Assembly: GCA_036874045.1 (NCBI GenBank)
Contig: CM072336.1
Coordinates: 6,600,501 to 6,664,500 of the forward strand
Length of the DNA stretch: 64,000 bases
Reading direction: 5' to 3'
Source of the DNA: Cymodocea nodosa
Taxonomy: Eukaryota; Streptophyta; Magnoliopsida; Alismatales; Cymodoceaceae
Below are positions 11,796-23,849 of the stretch, piece by piece. The stretch's first letter is position 1. Each line of letters opens with the position of its first letter. Both the position numbers and the translations under genes were made by a program. The notes beneath the pieces were generated by a model. It was not told the origin of the DNA and made no database searches. It saw only the letters and a program-made list of their open reading frames with translations.

Positions 11796-13575
11796 TTAGC
11801 ACACCTGAACAACCATAGGACTCTTAACTCGAACAAGCTTATCCATGGAAATCCATTCGAAGTAACCATTCAAATTACAACATGAGGATTTCGGCACTGC
11901 GGTTCTGTTGAGAGCCACGCTGATGGAGAACGTCATCTTTTCATCAACTGTAGTGAACTTAAGCCTCATTGGTGTAACTCTCACTATAATACCTGGTGGT
12001 GGGACAACGCTTAATGTGTAAGTTGAGTTTGCCTTCCCAACGTTGGTCACCGTCCGCCGCACCGTGACGGAATTTGTTAGAGACATCCAACGACACCACA
12101 AGGGATGGGTAGTTCAAGTCGGCGCTCTGTAGTTTCTTTATATTCATGCAGTTGGTGGAGCTTTTGGTTATGATGGAAACCTGTGCGTCTGTGTATCCCA
12201 ACCCACACACGTAGGCTGTGTACTCGTCTACTTGGGTGTCATACACGAGCCCTGGATTGTTTGCCTTGATCGGGTTGACATGGCCAGCACCCATCGCATA
12301 GAAGTCTGCCGGGGTTAGTTTGTATAGGTCAAGGATTGCTTCACCTTTCTGGTTGGTTGTGTGTGCGGTTGTGATGGTGGCAGATCTGATCATTGCAGGC
12401 GACCATTGTGGGTGAGCACTCTTGAGGAGTGCGGCGATGCCACTGAGATGAGGGCAGGCCATGGAGGTTCCACTGATCATGTTGAATGGCGGTGTCAGGT
12501 TGAATGGGCCGACGGATGTGGGCCATGCTGCCAACACATTCATCCCAGGGCCTACTATGTCTGGCTTCACAAATCCAGGTACTACATAACTCGGACCTCG
12601 AGAGGAGAAAGTAGCTACCGCTGGAGCGACAGCCCTACCCATCTCTCCTATCTCCGTTCCCATGAACGCCAGGGTTGCGATTGGGTTGGCAGACGACTTT
12701 ATGTATTCTTGAATGAGTAGGCCATCGAAGTTGTTCACATTTATGGTAGCAACTGGAGTCGCGCTCGCATACAGGTCATAACCCCGATATTTGGGGTTCA
12801 TCACGATCATGGCCAATCCACCTGCTTCCTTGACAATCTCTCCTCTTTTGTCGTTACTTATCGAATAGTATTCACACAACACTATCTTACCTTTAATGCC
12901 AATGCGCTTCAACGTGGTTGCATTTTTGCAATAGGATGCAGAGTAGTCATCATCAGACTGTGGGTACACCAATGGTAGAGAGGTGCAGGTCAAATTTGAA
13001 GGCAGATACAAAGACTCACCTTCCAGCTTTGATCCACTTCCAAGCTTCACGACCGCACGTATTCTTCTGTCTATGGTACTTGCCCCGACTGAGAGGATCC
13101 ATGGAGCAGCATTCGCTATAAGACCTGAATATGGACCTCTATTTCCGGCAGAACAACTAACAAATACACCCTTCGTCATGGCTTCCAATGTTGCAATAGC
13201 TATTACATCCTTATAGAGCGGCGGAGGCCGACTATAGCCCAATGATATGGATAGCACGTCAACGCCATCTTCTATGGCACTTTCGACACCTGCCAGAAAG
13301 TCGATTTCGTTGCCTCCACTACTATCACACACCTTGTAGATGGCGAGGTGTGCCTTGGGTGCCATCCCAACTGCCGTACCACGAGCGCTCCCAAGAACAC
13401 TAGCATTGCTCACGAACTGGCCTACAGCGGTACCTGCTGTATGCGTGCCATGGCCATCGAAATCAAATGGTGGAGACGAGGTATCGTTCTTAGTGTGATC
13501 GAAGGTCCTTGCACCGATGAGCTTGTTGTTGCAGAGGGACCCCTCGAACTCGCACTTGAATTTCGACCAAGTCAT
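11796..13575 (-). pseudogene. 5'-truncated, frameshifted subtilisin-like protease, copy 2
   Basis: The minus strand carries a near copy of the 5542-7362 subtilase. The main frame runs from 13575 to 11959 and includes GHGTHTAG, SCSAGNRGP, the PA domain and GTSMACPHLSG. At about 12065 the sequence lacks two bases present in copy 1 ('ccgtgacgg' against 'ccgtgcgacgg'), which shifts the frame at the start of the C-terminal domain. The correct frame resumes as TVTNVG and runs to the stop at 11796. The 5' end stops being subtilase at about 13562 (KFKCEFEG); signal peptide, propeptide and catalytic Asp are missing. Upstream is a locally duplicated non-coding segment, so this copy is cut slightly further in than copy 1. 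The missing 5' end plus the frameshift make it a pseudogene. Confidence 0.85.
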
Positions 13576-14046
13576 TTTGCATCATGTACTATTAAATTGA
13601 GTTGCTCGTTATCATTTTTAAGCAAAATGGTTGCAATCGGTTATTCATGTGGCCTTTTATGTCTTGTAAATTAGGACCCAAGCGTGTATTAAAGGAACGG
13701 TCTGTTTTCCACCGCTACCAATTAATGTATATACATACATACATGCATACACGTACATATGTAGGAAACGTTTTTTATTTGATTTAGTTACCACTATTCA
13801 ATTCGGAGTCACGTAGCAAAATCTCTATGGTATGACAATGGAATGGTGACTTTGCGTACTTTACTGTAGGTGTTTGACGAAGCCAAATGACATAACTAAC
13901 CATTTTGACCAAGTTATTTTTCATTATATACCATTACATCAAGTTGCTCATTATTATTTCTAAGCAAAATGGTTGTAATCGAGGTTTCTTGAACACATGA
14001 CATTGTTATTCGTTAGGTCTTTTATGTCGTAAATTTGGACCTAGCA
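13562..14046. repeat. diverged direct repeat at the 5' break of subtilase copy 2
   Basis: 13562-13682 ('gaccaagtcatttt ... agcaaaatggttgcaatcg ... tcttttatgtc'-like) recurs in diverged form at 13903-14046. The first unit directly replaces the expected upstream coding sequence of subtilase copy 2. No equivalent lies beside copy 1, so this rearrangement is private to copy 2. Confidence 0.7.
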
Positions 14047-14224
14047 TATATATATATGTACATATGAGGTCACTTTTTCTATTGACCTCCACAGCCAAAT
14101 GACTATGGGTGCGAAACGTTGGATTCGTCGTGGGGGAAGGGGAAGGCGAAAGGGGAGGGACGATCAAGAAGATGGGGGTGGTGGAAGATGTTCATCGAGA
14201 GGTGGAGAGAAGAGGAGGTTCATT

Positions 14225-14265
14225 GGAAGGGGAAGGGGAAGGGGAAGGGGAAGGGGAAGGGGAGG
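14225..14265. repeat. (GGGGAA)n microsatellite
   Basis: About six tandem GGGGAA units in a longer purine tract from 14130. Copy 1 has only a short version near 7818-7836, so it expanded after the duplication. The Arg/Gly-rich open frame over it is a product of the repeat. Confidence 0.85.
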
Positions 14266-15157
14266 GAGGATGCATAATTTTCCTCAAAATTCAATTGTAA
14301 TATTTCAGTTTACATTTCTTGTCAAGATTTAAATTTTGTTAAATGTAATAATTATTACCATTAAAAAAACTATTAATTCCTCTAAGATATCTACGAGAGT
14401 TGATACATCTATGCATTACTTCGGCTTGAAGGAATAAAATGGTTTCTACGGTCTGTTGATGACAACCCAATGAACTAATGATTTTTTTAATAGTAAAATC
14501 AAGTAACCCTGGTTAATCTATTTAAATTTTTAACGTAAGATTGAGTAGCGGAAAAAGAGATATGATCGATCGATGTAAACCTGCACGCACAGAAACGCAA
14601 GGTAATATTTTTATGAACGTAAATTCATTATATATATTAGTTCAAGTTTTATTTTTATACTTGTCAAATTTAAACTTTTTACATTTTTTTACTGTGATTT
14701 ATATGTGACATTACTCTGATATCATGTAAAATATTTTATGTTCAATTAATTGATAATAAGCGTAGAAGTTTAACATATATTAATTTAAGTCTCGTCCTTG
14801 CGCAATCATGCATGAATAACTTTGGAAGCTCATTTTCCACGAACCATCGTGTGATATAATTAACATTATTGCTGTGTGCACCAAATTGTTTGGTGTATGA
14901 TACTTGAAGTCCACTTTCCCTACATAAAAGCCGTGTGAATTTGATAGATACAAAAGTTGAAATGTAATTTTTTGTGACTTAGAGATTCCAGACAGATTCC
15001 TTCAAGAGGGTTGGGCTGAGTTCTATCATTTTCTATAAGTTTAATTTGTTTAGAGTCACTTCGGTTTTCATAATTTTTTTTTAATCCATTTTACGTCTGT
15101 TAGGTTGATCGGTTGTTTTCTTGTTAATTTGTTTGTTAAGGTTGTTATTAGAACTGG

Positions 15158-15184
15158 ATATATATATATATATATATATATATA
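15158..15184. repeat. (TA)n microsatellite
   Basis: An uninterrupted TA run of about 13 units in intergenic DNA. Confidence 0.9.
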
Positions 15185-16183
15185 CGCTTTCTAATACAGC
15201 GGTTTGTTTTTGACTGAACATTCTAGTGGAAAAAGGCTTGGGTCTCCTCCTTCCTGCCTCCTCTCTGGTGTTCGTTGGTCGGACGCTTCCTTCTCCTTCT
15301 CCATTCCGCTGCTGGATCTTTGTTTCTTCGCAAAGAAAGCATGTTAAGCTGTAGAAAATGAGAAAATTAATGCACGCAAAATGATTGATGTGATTTCAAA
15401 GCTAGTTACGATTTAAACAATTTTCAATAAATAAAGAGCGGAATTCTAGTTCTGGTATTAATTATGAAGAGCATTTTCTATATTTTATATGTCCACCGTA
15501 AATATGCGTAAAGCCTTCAATGTACTTTTAATTACATGCAATTAAATCCATGCACATCGTGTGAAATGACTTAAAAATGAATGTAATGTGAATTTTTGGG
15601 AATCCAAGGGACATTAATTAAAGGGTTTCTGTTGCAACTGAAATTTTCTTACACGTCCTACGACAATTAACAGCATATTTTTTTGAAGTTAAGTAAATTT
15701 AATTTTCACAGAATTGACTGTAGATATCTCTTCGTTTAGTCAACATCAATTAATGTAAGAATTTTAGATTTGAGGAGGTCATCCAATGTCAAGAACAACA
15801 CTACGTACAACATGAAGATTTAAAAATTTTGGAGATGGAATACGTGCGTAAATATATTTATTACGTTCTCGACGGTGTGCAGTCCAGGGCAGATGGTGCC
15901 TCGTACGTGGAGCCGTGGCACCCTCCAGTACTCTCGATCGCCACGCTTACCATCAAGTGCCATGAATTATATATGCGTGCAATGTAGCAGGGCAGGGGGA
16001 TCCATGGCAAACAGCGGCAAGCAGTGTTGGCAAAGCAACGACGGATGCTGGGGCCATCCATCGTCCATCAACACCCAAACCCCACCACCTGCTTCCCTTT
16101 TCCCTTCACGTGAGTGGTCCCTTCCCCTCCCGTCCCCTCTCCTTGAATCAGCTGGCTTTTTCTCTCGATCCACAGATTTAGTT

Positions 16184-16277
16184 TAGCAGTTCAGTTTGTT
16201 ATGTTTGATCGATGTACTGAAAGGATACCTTAGCACTTCAGTTTGTTACGTTTGATCGATGTACTGAAAGGATACCA
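16184..16277. repeat. 47-base direct repeat, two copies
   Basis: 'tagcagttcagtttgtta' and the following bases to 'aaggatacc' occur at 16184-16230 and again at 16231-16277 with two or three differences. Each unit contains GATCGATGTACTG. Function unknown. Confidence 0.85.
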
Positions 16278-18930
16278 TAGCATAGCATGGCATATCTCTT
16301 CAAGTGCTGCTTCCAATGGGCCATGCACTGTGTTGGGAAGGAAGGGAAGCTGTCGCCAGCTGGGCGAAATTTCCCCTGCTCGCCTGCAGCCCAACTCCAT
16401 CAGATGACCCTTTCGGGCCTACAACAATATCAATAATTAATACCACCACCCGCAACACGTAACTCGTGATCGACAGGCGACGTCCCCACTGTAACCTTCC
16501 ATGCATACATCTGCAAGCTCGAGTGGGAACGCCACTTTGGGTTGAGCTTAATTTGACTCCCTTTTTTTTTTATTCCTTCTGGGACGGACGATTCACACGT
16601 GATGTGACGACGGTCGGTGATCTTTTACTTGTACCCGGCCGTGACTATTCCTCCCAGCCTCGTTACCGACGGAGAGATCGATCGATCGGAGATTTCCTTC
16701 ACAACCCGTTACACACCAAGAGCAAAAGAAAAAACTTTCCACGCCCGGCCAACGGCAGTTACACATACATGTTCTGCTCTTCTAATTAACCTACCAGGGT
16801 GGGGCAGGCGGGGGGGGGGGGGGGGGATCGGAATTAGTTTTTTTATTTGTTCTAGGCTGCAAATATATATTAATTTTTGGGTAAAAATTAGCTTTAAAGG
16901 CAGGAGACAGCTTATGAATGGAAAGGCTGGTGAGTGATTAATGAAAATGAATGTGGGGGTACGCATCATGTGAATCGCATCCAGCCCAGGAGAATAAACT
17001 ATAGGAAATGTGGTAATGACGGCACCGTTAATATCTCCACCAAAAGTCCGGTTGCCCCCGGGTACGATCTCTGCTGGCCTCTCTTGTGTATTATATTACA
17101 TGCATGTACAGTACGTTCTGGGCTCTTCTTTTATAATTAGTCTTTACGGACAAGATCGATGGAAGGAAGCTGCACTTTCAACCATGTGAAGATGACAGTC
17201 AAAAAAAGAGGAGAGAGTCATGGTGGACCCTGTAAGGGGATGGATGACAAGGAAGCTGTGCTTTGTTGTGATCACGCTGTGAAGGCCACCCAACTGATCA
17301 TCACAAACCCAACACACATGCGTAACAGCGTAAGCAGGGAAGAGCCCACATCCAGCTAGCAGTAGTTAGTCATTATCTATATATATACATATATCTTGTA
17401 AGTGTGTGTGTGTGTGAATCGCTGCAGACAACAGGACTGAGAAGATGAGGATGAACCCAAGATGTCTGCTTGATCCGAATAAGAATCGTTTGGCTTTCCC
17501 GATAATTAATTTGTTGAATGAAATGATGAAAAATTCCCGGAGCAAGCTACGCGAATCGGTTCAGGCCCCGTGGAAACAAATACCGATGAGATTCCACTGC
17601 CGTGCCCACTCTGATCCTTGGACGCTCGGAAACGCCACCGACACCCCCATCTCTCTTCGCCTGCCGATATTCTTAACCCCGAAGAAGACGCAGCAGAGCT
17701 AATTAATTAAACTAATGCTGCGTCAAGGACACGGGCGTTGATTCTCCAAGTACCAGCCCATTCCGTCCTCGTCTCTCTAGACAAGATTTTGCGTGAGAGA
17801 TGAGATTCACCTGGAAAACCTTCGACCTTGTTTTGTCTCTAATTCGCAGAGAAAGTTTAAGGTGCGCCGAAGCACGGCTTTTGTTGCAGAAAAAACAATT
17901 TGTTGGCAGATTAGTAAAAGTTGACGTAAAAAAAGATTTTGGGGGTGATCAACGAAGACAAATATTGCCTGTTCGGCAGGTAGCTCGAAGGACATGTAAC
18001 GCAATAGTTTAATTATTTAAGAATAACGACATTTAGATTGTAATAAACGAAAAATTACCACATCAATTTTTAACAAAAAAGTACAAGAACATTTTAAGTT
18101 TTACTCTGTTAAAAATAATCTAGAGTTTTTGAAAAAAGAAGAAGAAGATGACTGTATCACGAATAAATTTACAACGATAAATCAAATGTCTTTGGAAAAA
18201 AAAACTAGCGAACCTGAAGGGGCATCTAAATAATAAAAACTTCACTCTCTTCTCGTTACAATCAGGGAGTTCGAATCTAACCATGTGGTGTTATAAATTA
18301 TCGGTAAACAAAACTTACCGAAGAATTTTATTTGACCAAGATAAAAAATGTAATCATAAATACAAAGCTGAAAATTTGAACTCTACGTTAATAAATTTTT
18401 TTATGATCGCTAAATATTACGCTTGGAGAGAAGAAAACCGACCGCTCCTGCCTGCTGCATTTCCAACACACCTCGGTCACAGACCAGTACGGCGGACTCC
18501 CGTACTCATCCATTTCCTCGAAATCCCATCTCTTATCTATTTTTCCGATCTCCAACACAAGAAAAAAGAACCAGTTTTTTCCCTCTCCTTTTCGGTCACC
18601 TCGTTCTTCCCGACGGCTTGCATAGGAATCCGTAGACACTACAATAAAAATGCCGTTTTCGATCCCGACGACAGACCAGAACAGAGTGGATGGTGTAGAT
18701 TTGCCGTTCTCGCTCCTCCGCGGGACACGAGACCCCCATTTTTATCATTCTTTCTCCTCTGCCCGCCCCAGCCCCTTCTCTGTCTGACCACCACCACCAC
18801 CAACCAACCAACGCGCTCGTTTTTTTGCCTTACCTCTTTCGGCTCTGGTTCTCCTGGGAGGAACCCTAGTTGGACGGCCGTGTGTGTGGGCGGGCGGGCA
18901 GGAAGTTGTAGCGAGCCGTTTCAGTAGTAG

Positions 18931-21900
18931 ATGAACAGCCCGACGGCCGAGGCAATGGCCGCGGCGGCTGTGGGCAGTGGGTGCAGGCTGCTGTTCACGG
19001 AGTCGCAGTGGCAGGAGCTGGAGCATCAGGCGCTTATCTTTAAGTACATGATGGCAGGTATCCCCGTGCCACCTGATCTGCTCCTTCCGATAAGGAAGAG
19101 CTTGGAGGCCATGGCCGCAAGGTTCTACCATCACCCTACCGGTAAGCTTTCGAAGCCCTCTCCTTTCTTGTTTATTCTTCAACATGGTTGAATGCTCCTC
19201 CGATCTTTTTTCTCTATCTGTTCTGCTTTACTGCTCTGTCTTGTTTGATGTAGTTTTCAAGTATCCCCAGCATCGATCAGTGTCACTTGGCTTTGTAGAT
19301 TTATGGTTCTAGTAACCAAACCCATGTCAAGCAAAATGCTTTTCTCTTTTTCGTCGGCTGCAAAAGGAGAAAGAGTTTTTCCATCATTTCGGATCTGTGC
19401 GCTCCTCACACAAGCTATTCCAACGCTTTACCAACTTTTGTTACATCTACCTAATCCGCCCTGTTTCCTATCTTTTTCCAGTCTATGTTGGTCCTTCTTA
19501 TTCCCTTCGTTCTGAGTTTTGCATTTCATTCCGCCTCAACTCGTGGAGTTCTGTTTTTCTCAGTCGGATACTGTTCCTTCTATGGGAAGAAGCTGGATCC
19601 GGAGCCAGGACGTTGCAGGAGGACCGACGGAAAGAAGTGGAGGTGCTCCAAGGACGCGTATCCGGATTCCAAGTACTGCGAGCGCCACATGCATCGCGGC
19701 CGCAACCGTTCAAGAAAGCCTGTGGAAACCCAAACACTCCCCCAGACTCAGCCGTCGCAGTCACCTTCCTCATCCTCAACCTTGACCTCCCTCACTCCTA
19801 CTGGGAGTGGCACTGGTGGCAGTGGTGAAGGCGGCAATGAGATCTTACAAAGTGACGTTCCTCTTCATTCCATTGGGGGATCTCACCCGCAGAGTTCGTG
19901 TTCTGGTGCTGATCTCACGCAGCTGCAGATGGACCACGGCTCCTACACACTGATGGGGGGCAAGGACTACAGGTATCTCATCTTCTTCGGTTACCATTTG
20001 TTTTCATCCTCCCATGATGTCTTAGAGTTGAGCAGACATCTTCAGTTTTCCCAGTGTGTTTTATAATTTATTTAGCAGATTGCCGTTTTCCGTGACTATC
20101 CATCGTTGGAAGTCGGAACATGTACTGCCTCTGGTGCTGCAGATGTCGGATTTGAGCACCAGGGACAAACTTTCATGGAGTTAGAAAACCTTGGAACGTT
20201 ATCTATTATTCCATCACTGTTGGGTCCAGTAGTGGAGTTTGTACAGAGCGTGTCAGATCTGATGAGAACAGGGAGATGTGTCTTTTTAGAGTTGCAAGAT
20301 TAAAATAAAATGACTCTTATGTGACGGAGATCTCTAGTTGATATGTGGAAAGCCTGTGACTGTTCTAATACCTGACCACTCCATAACACTATATTCGTCC
20401 GTGGAACCAGAGTGCCAAGGTTCTTGTCAGTTGATCGTTACTTGGTTCTACATAAGGAACAAAAATTCACTGATTTTCATCATTTCTTCAAATGGATTTT
20501 TCCCAGTTTGGAGAACTAGATTTATTGGCCTTTTAGATTCAGTCAGAAGTTTTGCTTAGCTAATTCAGCCTTTCAGAGGCGTGCCTTTAGTCCTTTTTAT
20601 TGTATAAAAAGTGTTCGTTCTTGCTTTTTTTTCCTGAAAATAAAATTCCTCTCTTCTGATTATGTGTTTGCTTCTCCTATTATTTAGTTTATTTTGATTG
20701 TTATGTTCTATGGGCATCTACATGGTAAGATATGAATGGGAGGTTTTGTCATATAATGATTTCAGTTGGAAATCTAAATCTATAAGAATCTAGTTTCGTT
20801 GATAAATCATTCTTGAATCTTCTGCTGGCAATGTAACCGGTGGATCTGTCATCTCTTGGGTCGTCTGCCAGTTACATTCATTATTTGACATTAACCGGTA
20901 TCTATTCAAGATTTGGGAATTTCTTCTACACCAATTTCTGTTTGTATTTTGCACTTATTATGCACTTCCAACGTGTTTTGATCTTTTGCCTATTTTTGTT
21001 TGGTACCTTTCCTAGTCTACGTGATTATGTTGATTTACTGAGAATGCGGTGAATATCTTGTGAAGCTGAACTTTGCTGGAATACCATCTTATCTGCAGAA
21101 TTCAGCAAATCACTTCCAGACGTTCAGTATTGTCTAATGTCTCTGCATTTTTTCCCACGAGACAAAACTTGTTGCGCCTAACTCATAAAAATGGGATTAC
21201 TACACTGTCGTTGTCCAATTATTTTAGTTTCAATTTATGACTGTTTCAGATGTAGTAAGATTTAGAACCTGGTTTCCAACGCCCCATAACGACAGATCTG
21301 GTAAACTACTAGTGGATCGCCCTTTTGTTTTTTTGATTTTTTTTTTCTGGTTCTGGCTTGTGAATGATTCTTGGCCGTGGGCTTTCACTATATACATACT
21401 GGGAGAATCTAAGGTACACAGGAGGGTATCAAAGATTTTACTAGGTACTGAAGTCCTTGAATCTTGACCATTCATTCAAATACATAAATGGTAAGATATT
21501 TAAATTCAAAAACTAATATTTGTATATAAATAAAAAATATAGTCACATCATGAATATTATAAAATTTTCAATATTTTAATGAGTCTTTTGTCAGTACAGA
21601 AGATACTCAAATTTCCAGGTTTCCCTTTGACCATTTCGTCCATTAAACAAATTTGAGGATTGTCCACTTACAATTTGTTCATAAAAGTTCTGAACCATAA
21701 TAAAGTAGTCTATATTGGTTGGCTATGCTTATCCTTGAACTAAAGCTTCTTGCACAACATATAATTTGGAATATTTGCTTAGCTGGTAACATATGTTTTT
21801 TGTTGATATACGTTTTTTACCTTTCGGAAAATATTTCTATCAGTTCTATTGTTAAGGATTATTTTTGAAGTATCCTGTTGATTCATTTTCAACTCCTATT

Positions 21901-22460
21901 CTTTAAGAGTTTTTTTCTTCTATTAGGAAAAGTGGCAACATTTTGTCATTTATTTTCTTTGAGCAATTTGTAGGTATCTGCAAGGAGTAAAAGCTGAGGA
22001 CGAAGACCAGAGTTTCGTCTCTGGAGCAACTGCTAATTCCCGAGGATTTGCGATCGATTCTTCATCTCTGGACAACACCACTTGGCGCCTGATTTCTCCA
22101 AATGTACCGTCCTTTCCGATGTCAAAGGGGAGGAATGGGTCCGTTGTGCCAAGTGGCTATGCTCAACTGCATTCTCTGCAAGATCTTGGGCAGGAGCCCA
22201 TCAATTCTCATTCAAGGCAGCAACACTGTTTCTTTGGTAATGATTTTGGTTCTTCAGATCCTCCCAAGCAGGATGGTCAATCCCTTCGTCCCTTTTTCGA
22301 TGAATGGCCTAAGGCGAGGGATTCATGGTCTGAATTGGAAGGTGAGAAATCGAACCGGACTTCATTCTCCACTACCCAGCTTTCGATTTCCATTCCCCTG
22401 GCCTCGTCTGACTTCTCCACAACCAGCTCAAGGTCTCCTAATGGTAGTCCTCCACTCTGA
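18931..22460 (+). CDS. GRF: growth-regulating factor (GRF) transcription factor
   Basis: Three coding exons join in frame: 18931-19141, 19564-19972 and 21974-22460, all with GT-AG borders, giving 368 residues. The QLQ domain (about 21-57, [15 protein letters not shown]) binds GIF co-activators. The WRC domain (about 72-115) has the C88-x9-C98-x10-C109-x2-H112 zinc-binding pattern and a basic nuclear-localisation run (GRNRSRKP). The C-terminus has the FFD (about 314) and TQL (341-343) motifs known in many GRFs. GRFs act in the nucleus with GIFs to promote cell proliferation in leaves and other organs. The start is the ATG just before the QLQ domain. The miR396 site lies in exon 2. An alternative end by splicing at 22444 to an acceptor near 22541 would replace the last few residues and stop almost at once. 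Intron 2 is 2.0 kb and holds no gene. Confidence 0.95.
19706..19727 (+). promoter_or_regulatory. miR396 target site in GRF mRNA
   Basis: The 22 bases beginning CCGTTCAAGAAAGCC and ending TGTGGAA, coding for RSRKPVE just after the WRC zinc motif, are the known conserved miR396 complementary site of plant GRF genes. This predicts post-transcriptional repression by miR396. No MIR396 hairpin was seen in the window. Confidence 0.92.
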
Positions 22461-23842
22461 ACTTAATGTTGCATGCAATTGTTTCTTTCATACTTCGTGC
22501 TATAGCTTAACCCAATGGAATCTTTTTCTATTCGAATGCAGAGGAATAGGAGAAGAATGCGTCATCGTTGATCTCAAAGCAAGCAACTCATATGCCCTTT
22601 ACAAATGAACAGTTTTCTTGGTTGTATGCTGAGTGAAAGTTTGGTGTTTGGTGATTGTGGCGGTCGCATTTCTTATGCTCACTGCTGGCTTGTATGCCAT
22701 GCAATTATCTATCTTTTGGAAAGTGTGATGTGTTGAACATTGTATATCTGTCTCTGCGCCTTTTTAGTACTTGGGCAACTTGCAATAATCTCGTTGTTAA
22801 GCTAAAAGGCCAGGAGTCAATGCCAGGTGTACTTCTCAAGTCGGTCTGGACATGCATGTTCGCACTCTGGTATCTTCAAATCAATTTCAATCCTAGCGTT
22901 TCAGCTTTTTCTACGAGAGCTAGGATGACTTCATTACGCTTTTGTTTGATATTTTATTCGAAATTTTTTTTACATCGATTTTAATTGAAATGATTTAATG
23001 TTTCAAAATGGAGAAATCATGAGATTTGTTTTGGATCTTGATTTTCAATATTTTCGCTTTTTCTAGTATACTGATTTTCTCCCTGCGGGGATGCGGATTG
23101 AATGGATCCAATTGTCACAAGAATACAAGGGCACACAGAAGAATACATCTTTCTTACGGCCTCTGGGTCCATGTTCTTCTGCAAGAGTACAGCAATTGGT
23201 CGCCGATGCTTGCATTTCGGTAACAGTTGATGGCCCAATAAACACCGTAGACCTTGGAATCGGACAGAAGACTCGACGATGGATTGGACCTTCAACTTAT
23301 CCGACATTGGATGCCCACCCATGTTTTTCACAAGCAGGATTCGTCATTTATCCGCTGCATTTCTGTTTTTTTCTTTGGGTCGAAAAGAAAAACGGATGAA
23401 ATCCCAGACAAAAATGCATAAAGAAAAAATATTTTGAATTTCAAATATAAACTAGAAATATTATAACCGTAGTGACGCACTAGGACCGAGAAATCAGGGC
23501 CGTCAAACTGGTGCCACGCTCTTTAGCCACGGATCATCTACCGCAGCCTTCCTTCCTACGGAACCGAGCGAAGACCATCGTCCGTCGATGGTGTCAGCGT
23601 GGTCGCGTCCTGACCTTCCCCCGTTCCATGCACAGGCGGACAACGTGACCTCTCCATGAGGAAAATCGTCTAGGCCGTACAGAGCAAAGCACGTGTGGGG
23701 TGGGATGGACTCCAGTGATTAGATTAACCAGATGTTTGGGTTTGGATTTGAGAGAAAATGGAGATTGATTGAGGCGCTCACTTGTTGGCATTAGAGAAGC
23801 ACTTTCGTCGGGCACAGTGCAAGCGAGTTACGGTGTGGGTTC
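22461..23842. other. GRF 3' region and BRX-like upstream region
   Basis: No gene visible. The left part is probably the GRF 3' untranslated region; the right part (from about 23450) is GC-richer and probably promoter of the next gene. Open frames on both strands at 23017-23399 overlap each other and resemble no known family. Confidence 0.5.
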
Positions 23843-23849
23843 TATAAAG
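23843..23849 (+). promoter_or_regulatory. candidate TATA box of BRX-like gene
   Basis: TATAAAG sits upstream of a GC-rich presumed leader (about 23875-24082). A splice donor AG|GTGAGT at 24083 and acceptor GGCAG| at 24970 would define an 888-base intron in the 5' untranslated region, 18 bases before the start codon. Prediction from motifs only. Confidence 0.45.

Larger units (their letters stand above)
8304..14600. repeat. tandem segmental duplication, copy 2
   Basis: Second copy of the block described at 3252-8169. It is about 1.4 kb longer, mostly because of a hAT-like insertion at 9528-10737, a local doubling at 13562-14046 and an expanded purine microsatellite at 14225-14265. The protein-coding part is very similar to copy 1, while the non-coding part has many small differences. 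Confidence 0.9.
14601..18930. other. intergenic region upstream of the GRF gene
   Basis: No convincing gene. Contents are a (TA)n run at 15158-15184, a 47-base direct repeat at 16184-16277, a poly-G run near 16807-16826, and a pyrimidine-rich stretch at about 18450-18900 that probably holds the promoter and 5' leader of the GRF gene. Several open frames of 60-214 codons here have no recognisable domain and biased, low-complexity composition. Confidence 0.5.

Noticed and set aside
14099-14332. Arg/Gly-rich 77-codon frame
   Set aside because: It is the translation of the GGGGAA microsatellite; the equivalent place in the other duplication copy has no such frame.
18283-18927. 214-codon plus-strand open frame upstream of the GRF gene
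   Set aside because: Composition is low-complexity (Pro/Thr/Arg/Phe-rich), no domain is recognisable, and it lies in the expected GRF leader and promoter region.
23017-23399. Overlapping frames of about 100 codons on both strands
   Set aside because: No similarity to a known family and no splice or start context; likely chance in the BRX-like upstream region.
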